Counted from the first letter of the stretch, positions 33,594-42,585 are shown. The stretch is 64,000 nt of DNA from Anaerolineaceae bacterium (GCA_002702065.1 NZXX01000009.1:682001-746000); one strand, 5' to 3'. Notes: a model not told the origin generated them from the letters alone. Numbers and translations: made by a program.

Positions 33594-34301
33594 TCACTGT
33601 TCGATTGCGCCCCCGACCACCCGGACGTGCTGCCGGAAGGTGTAGTTCGGGTCGGACTGGCGTTTTTCCAGATAATCGGCAAACTGAAGCTGCTCTTGCA
33701 GAGTCACGCCCTGCATGACACCTTCTGCCTGTTTACGCTCGACGGCCTGAATCTTGAGCGCCATCTTGATCAGCGCGACCACCTGATCCGCCGGGGCAAA
33801 TACCACGCCATCGGTATCCGCAAAGACGACATCATCGTCTGTGATCAGATGCTCGCCCACCCGTGCAGAATCGAGGGCGTCCGCGGTCTGCTTTTCGAGG
33901 TGATGCGGCCCGGATGGATGGGTGCCGTAGGTAAAGATGGGGAAACCGATGCTGATCAATTCGTCGGTGTCGCGGTGTGCACCCCACACCACCACCCCGG
34001 CCAGACCATGTGCCTGTGCTTCCAGCACGGTCAGGTCGCCGATACAGCCTTCGTCGAGGCGGCCACCATTGTCGATGATCAGTACATCGCCGACTGCGGC
34101 CCGGCTGATCGCTTCGATAAACACATCCACGCTGCCAAAATGCCGCGCTGGCAGCGCCCGCCCGGCAAAGCGAATGTTCGGAAAAACAGGGCGAATCCCC
34201 GGCGGTGGAAACCGTACCGGAATATTGGCCCGCAGTCCGGCATCTGCGATTAATGCGGTCGAAAGTTCGGCAAAAGCTGCCGCCAAATCCTGATTATCCA
34301 T
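33594..34301 (-). CDS. RraA-family protein (HMG aldolase/DDBP-like)
   Basis: 235 residues from ATG 34301 (MDNQDLAAAFAELSTAL). The RraA core has GDVLIIDNGGRLDEGCIGDL, followed by A-x-x-x-G-L-A-G-V-V-V-W-G-A-H-R-D and FPIFTYGTHPSGPHHLEKQ. Family members are metal-dependent 4-hydroxy-4-methyl-2-oxoglutarate/oxaloacetate aldolases or, in enterobacteria, RNase E inhibitors. Expected metal-binding G-D and the Arg of R-D-T-D are present. The C-terminal extension of about 70 residues is unusual. It is divergent from a LysR regulator, which likely controls it. Confidence 0.85.
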   Translation of the reverse strand: MDNQDLAAAFAELSTALIADAGLRANIPVRFPPPGIRPVFPNIRFAGRALPARHFGSVDVFIEAISRAAVGDVLIIDNGGRLDEGCIGDLTVLEAQAHGLAGVVVWGAHRDTDELISIGFPIFTYGTHPSGPHHLEKQTADALDSARVGEHLITDDDVVFADTDGVVFAPADQVVALIKMALKIQAVERKQAEGVMQGVTLQEQLQFADYLEKRQSDPNYTFRQHVRVVGGAIEQ

Positions 34302-34403
34302 AAATGTCCAACCCCATTCTTTTTCAGAATATCTTGCGTGGAAGCCGTGTCTTGCGCAAGTACCGCTACAGACCAGCCGATGCTGCGCACTGCCCCAGTA
34401 GAA

Positions 34404-34412
34404 TGTTATCAT
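34404..34412 (+). promoter_or_regulatory. Extended -10 element TGTTATCAT
   Basis: TG-T-TATCAT lies 46 bases before the LysR start codon. On the reverse strand TATGAT (34408-34413) is a possible -10 for the RraA gene. The 157-base divergent region is the expected place for LysR binding, but I could not define a T-N11-A site with confidence. Confidence 0.4.
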
Positions 34413-34458
34413 AGAAGCCCCTGTTCGACTCTGAAATTGGGCCTATACGGGAGCGATT

Positions 34459-35367
34459 ATGGAACTGGGACAACTGGAAGCATTTGAGCGTACCGCGCGG
34501 GAGGGCAGCTTCACCCGTGCTGCCGAGGCCCTCAACCTGACGCAGCCCGCGATTAGCACCCGGATTGCGACGCTGGAAGCCGAACTGGGCGGTCAGTTAT
34601 TCGAGCGCGGCGGGCGTCAATTGCAGCTGACACCCCTGGGCCAGCATTTTCTGCCCTATGCCGAACGGATGCTGGCCGTGCTGGCGGATGGCTTGCAGGC
34701 GGTGCGCAGCTTTCAGGCGGGCAAGCTGGGCGAAATCAAGATCGCCGCACCGGGGCCGTTTGTTGTTGGCTTGCTGGTCAAGGTGCTTGAGGATTTCCGG
34801 CAGATGCATCCGTCGGTGGATGTGATGATCCGCGAACGGGATAAGCGCACCATCCTCGAAATGCTGCATGATGGTGTGACGACGCTGGGGTTGGTGAATG
34901 CGCCGGTGTTCGATGATGGCATGGCGGTGCTGGCCCGCCTGCGCGATCCGATTCGGGCGGTGGTGGCGCCATCGCACCCACTGGCGAATCTGCCGCAGCC
35001 GATCTCTATCGAAGCCATTTACACGCATACCATATTTCGCGTGTCGATGTTTCCGCGAATGTCGGCTTTTATTGATTCGGTTGTTGAGCACGGGCGGCAG
35101 GGCAGCGGCGGCGCGGTGATCGGCGTGCCGATGGTGATGGCGCTGCGGCTGGTTATCCTCGGCCAGGGCGTGACATTTTTGCCGGAAAGCTACGTGGCCG
35201 ACCCGGTGAATGCGGGCGAACTGGTGTACCTGAATATCATCGATATGCCGCGCCTTTACAGCGAACCGGTGCTCATCACGCTGAAAAACCGGCAGCTTGA
35301 CCGGCCCCATCAGGCGTTTATCGAGGTGTTTGAGTCGTGCTGCCGGCACCTGCTGGTCACCGAATAA
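34459..35367 (+). CDS. LysR-family transcriptional regulator
   Basis: 302 residues. A winged helix-turn-helix occupies 1-60 (MELGQLEAFERTAREGSFTRAAEALNLTQPAISTRI, with LELxQL, the F-T-R-A-A and Q-P-A-I-S-T-R-I pattern). The periplasmic-binding-like effector domain spans about 90-300 (KLGEIKIAAPGPFVVGLLVKV). It binds a small-molecule coinducer and normally activates a divergent target. Divergent to the RraA-like gene at 33594-34301, the probable target. GGGAG precedes the ATG. The effector cannot be inferred. Confidence 0.92.
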   Translation: MELGQLEAFERTAREGSFTRAAEALNLTQPAISTRIATLEAELGGQLFERGGRQLQLTPLGQHFLPYAERMLAVLADGLQAVRSFQAGKLGEIKIAAPGPFVVGLLVKVLEDFRQMHPSVDVMIRERDKRTILEMLHDGVTTLGLVNAPVFDDGMAVLARLRDPIRAVVAPSHPLANLPQPISIEAIYTHTIFRVSMFPRMSAFIDSVVEHGRQGSGGAVIGVPMVMALRLVILGQGVTFLPESYVADPVNAGELVYLNIIDMPRLYSEPVLITLKNRQLDRPHQAFIEVFESCCRHLLVTE

Positions 35368-35371
35368 TTCG

Positions 35372-36670
35372 CTAACCCGACCCGGTCGCTGTTTGAGGGA
35401 GCAGACGCTGCCGCCATTCATGGCGCACGGCCCACAGCGGGCGCAAAAACAGGGCCATAAACGCCGCATACAATCCCGTCACTGCCAGTGCATTGATTGT
35501 CGGACTCCAGGGCATGAGCTTCGACGGATAGTACAGCAGGCCAATGGACAGATCCACGATGTCGAACACGTTGTACATGAATGTGATCGACAGGCCGATA
35601 TACAGCGCAATCAGCCGCCAGTCGCGCACCATGGCCAGCGCCAGAAACACCAGACCGGGATACAGATAGCGAAGCTGAATCTGGGTGGGCAGCATAAAAA
35701 AGGACAGATTCGCCGCCGCCAGCACCAGAAATTCGTCGTCACGTTCCGGCAGCAGCCAGACGCGCAGGCACAAAATCGCCTCGCCGACCGACAGCGCGAT
35801 CAGCCCCGCCTGAAAATATGTCAGCCCGGCAGCGAACGGCAGGCTGTCCAGCAGCACCAGATGCGACGAGCCGCTCACCCAGAACCACATATTAAAGGCC
35901 CCGTTGGTGATGTAGGGGAACAGGTTGACCGTGCCGACAAACGGGTTGAGCGCCATTTTTCCGCTGCCCAGCAGAAAAGGCAGCACCCCCGCCGCGAACG
36001 CCGCCGCATAAATCAACAGCCCTTCGATCAGCGCGCGCAGCCCATGCCGCCGCAGGGTGAACACGACCAGCACCGGCAAAAACATGATGCTCTGGAACTT
36101 TGCCAGCCATGCCAGCGCATAAGCCAGCCACATCCAGCGCGGGCGTTTGCGCGTCAGCAGATAACCGGTGATCAGCATAAAGGTGGTATACGTCGCGTCG
36201 TTCTGCCCCCACCATGATGTGACGATCATCCACCCCAGATTCCAGTGCAGCAGGGCCGTCACCAGCATGGCCCAGGCAGCGCCATAACGCTTCCAGACGA
36301 TCACAAATACCAGGCAGATCAGCGCGATTTCGAAGATCAGGTTGGGCAGTTTGAGCATGAAGCTGGCCGCCGCGTTGCCATCAAAAGTGATGACATCGCC
36401 GCCGGTAGCTTGCAGCAGTCCCATCGAGAGGGTGAGCATAGTCGGGCTGATGGGCGGATGAGTCACTTCCGGCCAGCAGTTATAAACCCCGAACACGCCC
36501 TGCTCTACTCCGCACAGGCCCCAGTGGAAGTGCTGTTCCAGATCAAGCGAAAAACCGGAAATGGGCAGCATCCACAGGCGCGGCAGCATCCCGACCAGCA
36601 GGATGACCACCAGTGCGCGCAGCGGGTAGCGCTCGGCGAAATCGCGTATGGGTTGCAGGTATTGGCTCAT
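35372..36670 (-). CDS. Polytopic GT-C type membrane protein
   Basis: 432 residues with about ten membrane helices. An early extracytoplasmic loop SGFSLDLEQHFHW has the acidic and His residues at the position of the GT-C D-x-D/E loop, and VTHPPISPTM is a proline motif seen in GT39/GT-C members. The helix TSWWGQNDATYTTFMLITGY resembles the GT-C W-x-G-Q-x-D-x region of mannosyl/dolichol-P-utilising enzymes. It likely adds a sugar outside the membrane. AAGGGCCTGTC precedes the ATG. The gene is convergent to the LysR gene, 4 bases apart. Confidence 0.78.
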   Translation of the reverse strand: MSQYLQPIRDFAERYPLRALVVILLVGMLPRLWMLPISGFSLDLEQHFHWGLCGVEQGVFGVYNCWPEVTHPPISPTMLTLSMGLLQATGGDVITFDGNAAASFMLKLPNLIFEIALICLVFVIVWKRYGAAWAMLVTALLHWNLGWMIVTSWWGQNDATYTTFMLITGYLLTRKRPRWMWLAYALAWLAKFQSIMFLPVLVVFTLRRHGLRALIEGLLIYAAAFAAGVLPFLLGSGKMALNPFVGTVNLFPYITNGAFNMWFWVSGSSHLVLLDSLPFAAGLTYFQAGLIALSVGEAILCLRVWLLPERDDEFLVLAAANLSFFMLPTQIQLRYLYPGLVFLALAMVRDWRLIALYIGLSITFMYNVFDIVDLSIGLLYYPSKLMPWSPTINALAVTGLYAAFMALFLRPLWAVRHEWRQRLLPQTATGSG

Positions 36671-36737
36671 GACAGGCCCTTCAGGAAGTTCTGGCGGCCT
36701 ATTGTACCTGTGCCTACCCGTAACGGGCAGGGTGTCA

Positions 36738-37841
36738 TCATGTGTGCGGCAGCTGGTAGATAGTGGCGATTTTTCGCTTCGCCAGCCATAACAGCAGCCT
36801 TGTCAGCAATACGAATAATGCGCAGCCCAGAAACGCGCTGAAAACCTGTCTGCCAATAAACCACATTCCGGCGATGGGGCGCAGCATATTCGCCGCCAGC
36901 AGGATGCCACCATCCGCCAGCGTGGACACCGCGACCTGTATGGTTTCTATGATGTGTCGTTTGGCCTGTTCCCATCGTGCCCACACACACCAGTCATCGG
37001 TATTTGCGTCGATGGGCTGCGCGCACCGTTCGTCCGGGACCCCAATATAGACGCCGTCCATATATGCTTCAGGCACGTCAATGGGCCTGTAAGTTCGCCA
37101 GAGCCAATCGTGTGCTGATGAACCCACTTGATCAATCCACCCAACCGACATGAACGCCAGGGGGATCAACGTCAGGCGCAGCGCCATACCTGTCAACAGC
37201 CGTAAGGGATTGTGGTGCTGAATGAGCACCGCACCGCACAGGCCAACAGCCGCCATCAGACCAAGTTCAGCCAGACATAACACCACAAGCACGAGCGCGG
37301 CTATGCCAATCTGCACGGGGGCGGCGTGATAAGCTATCGGGACGGTGGCTCTGGAACCCGCAAAGCTCATGTAATAAAACGGGCGATTGAATGCGTTGAT
37401 GCTGACATCCAACCATCCAGGATAAATATTCAGATAGGTCATCAACATATAGGCCAGACCTACGCGCGGCAGGCCGAACAGCAGGTAAACGGGCCCGGCA
37501 TTGCGGACTACGGCCCACCATTTGCCCCAGACCAGACGATGCGCATCCAGATGGGTCATGATGAGCAGGTCCCAGCCAGTCGTTTTCTGTTCGCGCATGA
37601 TACTGTACGCTGCGCTGATGACCATGTTCAGGCTAACGGCCACCTGTGCCAGAACCAACAGCGTGGCTGCCAGCACAAAAACGGTTTGATTGGCGTCGTT
37701 GATGTAGAACCATGCCGGCATCGTTGAAATGATGATCCAGGGTAAAAGCCCGCACAGGGTACGTGTTACGAACCAACGGCGGGACCCATGCTGACTTATC
37801 AGCCATGCTTGTTCGCGTTTTGCAATTGGGTTGGTGGACAA
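36738..37841 (-). CDS. Orphan ABC-2-permease-like membrane protein
   Basis: 367 residues with about eight hydrophobic segments. The cytoplasmic motif SIMREQKTTGWDLLIMTHL resembles the E-x-G-x-x-x-x-L coupling region of ABC-2 permeases, and a second soluble loop holds conserved Cys residues (ERCAQPIDANTDDWCVW). The annotated start is TTG 37841, with no ribosome site at a normal distance. AAGGGG lies six bases before an in-frame ATT at 37853-37855, so an uncommon start or a shorter protein is possible. No ATPase adjoins. It relates in plan to the protein at 21419. Confidence 0.6.
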   Translation of the reverse strand: MSTNPIAKREQAWLISQHGSRRWFVTRTLCGLLPWIIISTMPAWFYINDANQTVFVLAATLLVLAQVAVSLNMVISAAYSIMREQKTTGWDLLIMTHLDAHRLVWGKWWAVVRNAGPVYLLFGLPRVGLAYMLMTYLNIYPGWLDVSINAFNRPFYYMSFAGSRATVPIAYHAAPVQIGIAALVLVVLCLAELGLMAAVGLCGAVLIQHHNPLRLLTGMALRLTLIPLAFMSVGWIDQVGSSAHDWLWRTYRPIDVPEAYMDGVYIGVPDERCAQPIDANTDDWCVWARWEQAKRHIIETIQVAVSTLADGGILLAANMLRPIAGMWFIGRQVFSAFLGCALFVLLTRLLLWLAKRKIATIYQLPHT

Positions 37842-38016
37842 GCGCTTGAAAATAATGAACCCCTTAGGTGAGAGCGATAGGGTGATTATGGCCGGAGCGA
37901 CCGAGTCAAACCTGACGCACAGGCTGTGGTTGCCCGGTCATTGGGTCAGAGCCTTATTGAAACCTCGTTTGCGCAATTGGTCACATTTGCACCTGCATAG
38001 CCTGTCACTTTTCCGT

Positions 38017-38022
38017 TATAAT
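38017..38022 (+). promoter_or_regulatory. Consensus -10 element TATAAT before chlD
   Basis: TATAAT lies 38 bases before the ATG at 38061. No good -35 at 17 bases (TGCATA). The divergent 219-base region between the membrane protein and chlD contains no gene. Confidence 0.45.
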
Positions 38023-38060
38023 GCCGGAGTATTGCAGCGAATCCGGGGATAGAAGTCATC

Positions 38061-39176
38061 ATGGCAAGACGACCATCGGTATATCCATTCACAGCTATTG
38101 TGGGGCAGGAACGCATGAAACGGGCGTTGATCCTCAATGCCATTGACATGCGTATCGGCGGCGTACTTATTCGCGGCGAACGCGGTACGGGCAAATCGAC
38201 GGCGGCGCGTGCGCTGGCTGCCTTGCTGCCCGAAATCGACGTAATTGCCGACTCGCCTTTTGGCGACGACCCGTCGCTGCCGTCCACATGGTCCGACGAC
38301 GTGCGCGACCGCTATGAAAGCGGCGAAGAACTTCCCGTTGCCCGGCGCAGAGTCCGCTTTGTAGACCTGCCCGTCAGCGCGACAGAAGACCGCGTTGTCG
38401 GTACGCTGGATATCGAAAAAGCTATTCAGAAGGGCGAGCGCCATTTTGAACCCGGTGTACTGGCCTCGGCCAATCGCGGCATTCTGTACATCGACGAGGT
38501 GAACCTGCTCGATGACCATGTCGTTGACCTGCTGCTGGACTCGGCGGCAATGGGCATTAACGTGGTTGAACGCGAAGGCATCAGCTTTTCGCACCCGGCC
38601 CGTTTTATCCTGGTCGGCACCATGAACCCCGAAGAAGGCGACCTGCGCCCGCAGTTGCTGGACCGTTTCGCACTCTCCGTCGAAGTGCAGGGGATTGGCG
38701 ACCCGCAGGACCGGATGGACATCCTCCAGCGCCATATCTCCTACGAAGCCAATTCCGATCATTTCCGCGAGGAGTGGCTGCCGGAAGAACAGAAATTATC
38801 CGAGCAGATTGCCGCTGCCCGTGAAATTATTGACGACGTGGAATATAGCCGGCGTGACCTGTACGCCATTGCCACGCTCACCAGCGCCCTGCAAATTGAT
38901 GGCCATCGCGCCGATCTGGTTATCCTGAAAACAGCGCGCGCCCATGCTGCCTTTGAGGGCCGCACTCGCATCAACCAGCAGGACATTCTGCTGGCTGCCG
39001 AACTGGCGATCCCGCATCGTTTGAAGCGGGGGCCGTTCACGGATGCGCAGATGAGCGCCACCGCGCTCGAGGAACAGCTCGATCAGGTGATGTCGGAATG
39101 GGGCGAAGGTGACGAAGCCGGTGAACCCGGTGACGATGCCGAACAGCAGGCGGTCAAAAAAAAAGTGAATCCGTAG
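38061..39176 (+). CDS. chlD: ChlD/BchD-type chelatase subunit, AAA+ part (short product, ChlI/CobS-like)
   Basis: 371 residues if translation ends at the TAG at 39174-39176. AAA+ ATPase: Walker A GERGTGKST at 39-47, Walker B ILYIDEVNLL at 141-150, and an insert typical of Mg-chelatase (SANRG, LLDSAAMG). The start of a ChlD-type acidic linker follows (DEAGEPGDDAEQQAV). The downstream frame carries the rest of the linker and a VWA domain; the two overlap in the -1 frame at a nine-A run (39156-39164). Normal ChlD is about 670-690 residues, matching AAA+ plus VWA here (about 690 via -1 shift). ChlD/I and related CobS/T ATPases drive metal insertion into tetrapyrroles with a ChlH/CobN partner, which is not in the window. 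Full-length versus short ratio unknown. Confidence 0.9.
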   Translation: MARRPSVYPFTAIVGQERMKRALILNAIDMRIGGVLIRGERGTGKSTAARALAALLPEIDVIADSPFGDDPSLPSTWSDDVRDRYESGEELPVARRRVRFVDLPVSATEDRVVGTLDIEKAIQKGERHFEPGVLASANRGILYIDEVNLLDDHVVDLLLDSAAMGINVVEREGISFSHPARFILVGTMNPEEGDLRPQLLDRFALSVEVQGIGDPQDRMDILQRHISYEANSDHFREEWLPEEQKLSEQIAAAREIIDDVEYSRRDLYAIATLTSALQIDGHRADLVILKTARAHAAFEGRTRINQQDILLAAELAIPHRLKRGPFTDAQMSATALEEQLDQVMSEWGEGDEAGEPGDDAEQQAVKKKVNP

Positions 39177-39183
39177 CGACGGA
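39148..39183 (+). other. Putative recoding site (A9 slippery run and stem-loop) in chlD
   Basis: A nine-A run at 39156-39164 includes A-AAA-AAA. In the upstream frame it reads K-K-K, then V-N-P-stop at 39174-39176. In the -1 frame it reads Q-K-K-S-E-S and continues without stop. Upstream is a weak SD-like AGGCGG (39148-39153). Downstream, TCCGT (39170-39174) pairs with ACGGA (39179-39183) five bases after the run, and GCAGC-8-GCTGC at 39086-equivalent 39186-39203 forms a second stem. This fits -1 ribosomal frameshifting or transcriptional slippage. Assembly error at the homopolymer is the alternative. Confidence 0.65.
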
Positions 39184-40132
39184 AAGCAGCCCGGAAGAGC
39201 TGCCCGACTACGGTCAGACAGACCCCAGCCCACAAAATGTCTTTGATAACCAGGATGCGTACTGGTGGGAAGGCGGCAAGAAGGTTGAATCCAATGCCGA
39301 ATTCGCGCCGCGCAAGCTGGATACCCCGCTGGACAAACTGACCCGCCAGCGTGCCGGTCGCCGGTCGCAGACCAAAACGGAACGCAAGCGCGGACGGTAT
39401 ATTCAGGCACGTCCGGCCAATGGCAAACACGACGATATTGCCTTCGATGCCACGCTGCGGGCGGCGGCCCCGTTCCAGCAGCAACGCGAGGATCAGAAGG
39501 AAGCCAGCGGCATGGCCTATGCCCTGCGCAAGAGCGATTTGCAGCGCAAGGTGCGGGTGCGCCGGGCGGCAAACCTGATCCTGTTCGCGGTGGATGCGTC
39601 GTGGAGCATGGCGGTCAGCGAACGGATGCAGGCGACCAAAGGCGCGATCATGTCGCTGCTGACCGATGCGTACCAGCGGCGCGACCGGGTCGGCCTGATC
39701 GTGTTCCAGAAAGACCGTGCCTCGCTGGTGCTGCCGCCGACCAACTCTGTGGTGCTGGCAAAAAAAGCGCTGGCGAATATCCCGGTGGGTGGTAAGACAC
39801 CCTTGTCCGCAGGTCTGCTGCTCTCCTACGAGACCATCAAGCGCGAAAAAGTATTGCACCCGGATATTGTCCCCATGATTATCCTGCTGACCGACGGCGC
39901 GGGTAACGTCTCGATTGGGAATGATCCGCCACAGGAAGAAGCGCACCGCATCGCCCGCATGATCAACGATTCCGACATTAAGACGGTAACGATCAATATG
40001 GAGCATGTCGCTTTCGATCGCGGGCTGGCCACGCAACTGGCTGATAAATTGGGCGGTCCCTGTTACACGCTCGGCCAGCTGCATGCCGAACTGCTGTATG
40101 CCACCGTGCGCCAGGAACTCGACGCACGCTAG
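39152..40132 (+). CDS. chlD: ChlD C-terminal linker and VWA domain, reached by -1 recoding
   Basis: The frame is continuous from 39152 with no stop to the TAG at 40130-40132. No ribosome site or good start lies near 39170, and the first ATG in frame (39512) would begin in the middle of the linker. The linker ends in DDIAFDATLRAAAPFQ, the characteristic ChlD block before the VWA domain. The VWA MIDAS is DASWS (in LILFAVDASWSMAV), the Thr in GGKTPLSAG and Asp in ILLTDGAGN. Joined to the upstream frame it gives a full chelatase D subunit that would bridge the AAA+ ring and the catalytic subunit. A strong terminator follows at 40162. Confidence 0.85.
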   Translation, partial: GQKKSESVATESSPEELPDYGQTDPSPQNVFDNQDAYWWEGGKKVESNAEFAPRKLDTPLDKLTRQRAGRRSQTKTERKRGRYIQARPANGKHDDIAFDATLRAAAPFQQQREDQKEASGMAYALRKSDLQRKVRVRRAANLILFAVDASWSMAVSERMQATKGAIMSLLTDAYQRRDRVGLIVFQKDRASLVLPPTNSVVLAKKALANIPVGGKTPLSAGLLLSYETIKREKVLHPDIVPMIILLTDGAGNVSIGNDPPQEEAHRIARMINDSDIKTVTINMEHVAFDRGLATQLADKLGGPCYTLGQLHAELLYATVRQELDAR

Positions 40133-40161
40133 ATAGGCTGTATCTCAATACAACAACGATG

Positions 40162-40206
40162 AAGGGCAAAGCTATTGTGACCAATCTCCGCTGCTTTGCC
40201 CTTTTT
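40162..40206 (+). terminator. Rho-independent terminator after chlD
   Basis: AAGGGCAAAGC at 40162-40172 pairs perfectly with GCTTTGCCCTT at 40193-40203 across a 20-base loop, followed by TTTTGCTT. It lies 29 bases after the chlD stop. Confidence 0.75.
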
Positions 40207-40237
40207 GCTTGATCGCACTTGCTGGCTGGCTTTACGC

Positions 40238-40264
40238 TTGAAACCTACCACCCCACGTTACAAT
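40238..40264 (+). promoter_or_regulatory. Candidate promoter of the YfhO-like gene
   Basis: TTGAAA at 40238-40243, a 15-base spacer and TACAAT at 40259-40264, 35 bases before the ATG at 40300. The spacer is short, so moderate support only. Confidence 0.4.
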
Positions 40265-40299
40265 AACAGACATTCGGCGAATTAAGGACTCATACCATC

Positions 40300-42585
40300 A
40301 TGCTGAATGTTCAGATAGCAGGGCGACAAAATCAACTGGCGTTGGTGCTGCTGGCAGGGTTAGCCATTTTGCTCATGGCTCCTTATCTGCTGAACGCGCA
40401 AGTTGTGATGTGGCCCCGTTCCGGCCTGGGTTCCGACCTGGTCACTTACAATTGGCCGCCCTTCGAATATGCACGTCAATCCTGGCAGAATGACCAGCAG
40501 ATACCGCTGTGGTGGGGCACCACGATGGGTGGCATCCCCATGATCGGCAACCCCGGTGTCCGGCTGTTCTACCCGCCGTTGCTGCTGCTGGCGATGCTGC
40601 CGATTCCTGTTCCGCTCGCTTTCGCGCTGATCAATACGTTTCACTTGTGGCTGGCCGGCGCAGGTGCGTATGGTCTGGCGCGGATGTTGCTCAAAACGGG
40701 TTATACAGCCGCCCTGTTTGCCGGTATCGCGATCTTGCTCATGCCGCGTATTAGCTCCAACATGGTTGGCGACATGGGCTATACGGCTGGTTTATGTTGG
40801 GTGCCGCTTTGCATACTGTGTGTGCGTCTGGCACTGGAGCGGCATTCGTGGCGATGGGCGGTTGCAGCGGGTGTTGCGCTAGCCGTACTCTATGTTCTCA
40901 ACCTGTTTGTTTTGATCTACATTGTTTTTTTTATGGGTCTTTACGTACTTTATCAGTGGCTGAACGTGGTTTTTCATCACGGCGTTCATCAGGCACTGCC
41001 GCGAATAGCCAAATCAGTCGGCGCGCTGGTGCTGCTGGCCGTTGCTGCTGCGGGCTTGTCTGCGTTTCATCTGCTGCCTCTGATCAGTTATCTGCCTTAT
41101 CAGACGCGTGAGGCGATGACTCTTGCTGACGCCAATTATCTGGCACTGCCATTACCTTTTCTCGTCAATGTGATTGTTCCGACCCCCTATCAGTTTCCGG
41201 AGTGGGAAGCGTATTCAGGCCTGCTGCCGTTGATATTTCTGCCCCTTTCGCTGCGCCACCCGAACCGGCGCGAGGTTTACATCTGGCTCTTTGTGCTGAT
41301 ATTCGCCCTGCTGTTTTCGCTGGGCAGTGTGACACCCCTTTACACACTCATGTTCGAGCTTGTCCCTGGTTTCAGTTTGCTTCGTGTCCCGGCCAGAATC
41401 TGGATTTTCGCCAGCATCGCCATCATCATGCTGGCGGCACTGTCTGTTGATGCGCTTGTTCGCCCCCGGTCGCAGCCGGTTTCACGAGCCAGCTGGCAGT
41501 TGCTGTTTGCCAGCAGTGGTCTGCTGATTTTGTTTACGGTTGCCGGACGATTTCTGACGCGCAGGCCGGGTGAAGCCGACTGGCTGCTGGGCCTGCTGGC
41601 GAGTGGTGGGGTGCTGCTGGTTATAGCAGCGTTGCGCCGTTGGCATTCATCAGGCCTGGCAAACCGGTTTGCGATCGTATTGCTCATCGCACTCACGGTT
41701 GACCTGTTTCCACTGGCAATGGCATTCGCCGCCCCCTTACCTGTTGACCGGCTGTTTACACTGCCTCCCATCGGCGTGAGCTTGAATCAAATGACTGACG
41801 ATGCATTGATGTATCGGACTTATAGCATCCGCCGCGAAATCCGCGATCACCATGCGGTGGCCAATCACTGGCAGACCGCAGACGGCCTCAACTCCTTCCA
41901 GTTCGCACCGTATTCCCGGTATATGCGCCTTGCCAGCGGTTGCGTGCTCGACGGAGTCGCAGCGGCGGTTCCGCCTTGTGCCTCGAACGAAATCGAGCCA
42001 GACGCGTATCTGGAGGCGGTGCCGGATATGGACCTGCTGGGTGCGCTGAATGTCCGCTACGTTATCAGTCCATTTGCGCTGCCAGAAACGGACCAGCTCA
42101 AACTGGTATCCGCAAGTGATGACGCGCGATTGTACGAAAACAAAGCGGTGTTGCCACGAACCTACGCGGTGGGCCGAGTCGAACCTGTGCCCGATCAGGC
42201 CGTGTGGTACCGATTGGAGCAGATCAACCCGGCACAGCAGGTTGTAATCGAACGGTCGCTCGATGATCAGCAAGTAGACAACGATTTTTTCGTGCCAGCT
42301 GAAATACAGGCTTATCGACCCAATGATATGACCCTTGAGGTGGACATGCCAGACAGCGGCATGCTGGTGATCGCTGATTCATGGGTGCCTGGCTGGCAAG
42401 CGATGGTGGATCATGAGCCGAAACCCGTGTTGCGGGTGAATGGTACGCTGCGCGGTGTACTACTGGATGCGGGTCTACATCAGGTCACATTGACCTTTGC
42501 GCCGGAACCATTTAAGGTGGGGTTGATACTGACTATTTTGAGCGGTTTGGGTATTATAATGGGGTTCTGGTTTTTTAGACGATAA
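40300..42585 (+). CDS. YfhO-family polytopic membrane protein
   Basis: 761 residues. The first two-thirds carry about twelve membrane helices. The N-terminal loop has YNWPPFEYARQSWQNDQQIPLWW, with the family's G-x-x-x-x-x-N-P-x-x-x-x-Y-P-P-L pattern following (IGNPGVRLFYPPLL). The C-terminal 250 residues form soluble beta-rich extracytoplasmic domains ending with a final helix near the C-terminus (VGLILTILSGLGIIMGFWFF). YfhO/DUF-type GT-C-like proteins are involved in glycosylating lipoteichoic acids and similar polymers in Firmicutes; here the acceptor is unknown. AAGGA lies upstream of the ATG. Confidence 0.88.
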   Translation: MLNVQIAGRQNQLALVLLAGLAILLMAPYLLNAQVVMWPRSGLGSDLVTYNWPPFEYARQSWQNDQQIPLWWGTTMGGIPMIGNPGVRLFYPPLLLLAMLPIPVPLAFALINTFHLWLAGAGAYGLARMLLKTGYTAALFAGIAILLMPRISSNMVGDMGYTAGLCWVPLCILCVRLALERHSWRWAVAAGVALAVLYVLNLFVLIYIVFFMGLYVLYQWLNVVFHHGVHQALPRIAKSVGALVLLAVAAAGLSAFHLLPLISYLPYQTREAMTLADANYLALPLPFLVNVIVPTPYQFPEWEAYSGLLPLIFLPLSLRHPNRREVYIWLFVLIFALLFSLGSVTPLYTLMFELVPGFSLLRVPARIWIFASIAIIMLAALSVDALVRPRSQPVSRASWQLLFASSGLLILFTVAGRFLTRRPGEADWLLGLLASGGVLLVIAALRRWHSSGLANRFAIVLLIALTVDLFPLAMAFAAPLPVDRLFTLPPIGVSLNQMTDDALMYRTYSIRREIRDHHAVANHWQTADGLNSFQFAPYSRYMRLASGCVLDGVAAAVPPCASNEIEPDAYLEAVPDMDLLGALNVRYVISPFALPETDQLKLVSASDDARLYENKAVLPRTYAVGRVEPVPDQAVWYRLEQINPAQQVVIERSLDDQQVDNDFFVPAEIQAYRPNDMTLEVDMPDSGMLVIADSWVPGWQAMVDHEPKPVLRVNGTLRGVLLDAGLHQVTLTFAPEPFKVGLILTILSGLGIIMGFWFFRR

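Noticed and set aside
39512..40132. Independent VWA gene starting at 39512
   Set aside because: Its frame is open back to 39152 through a ChlD-type linker, and no ribosome site precedes 39512. It is better read as the C-terminal part of a recoded chlD.
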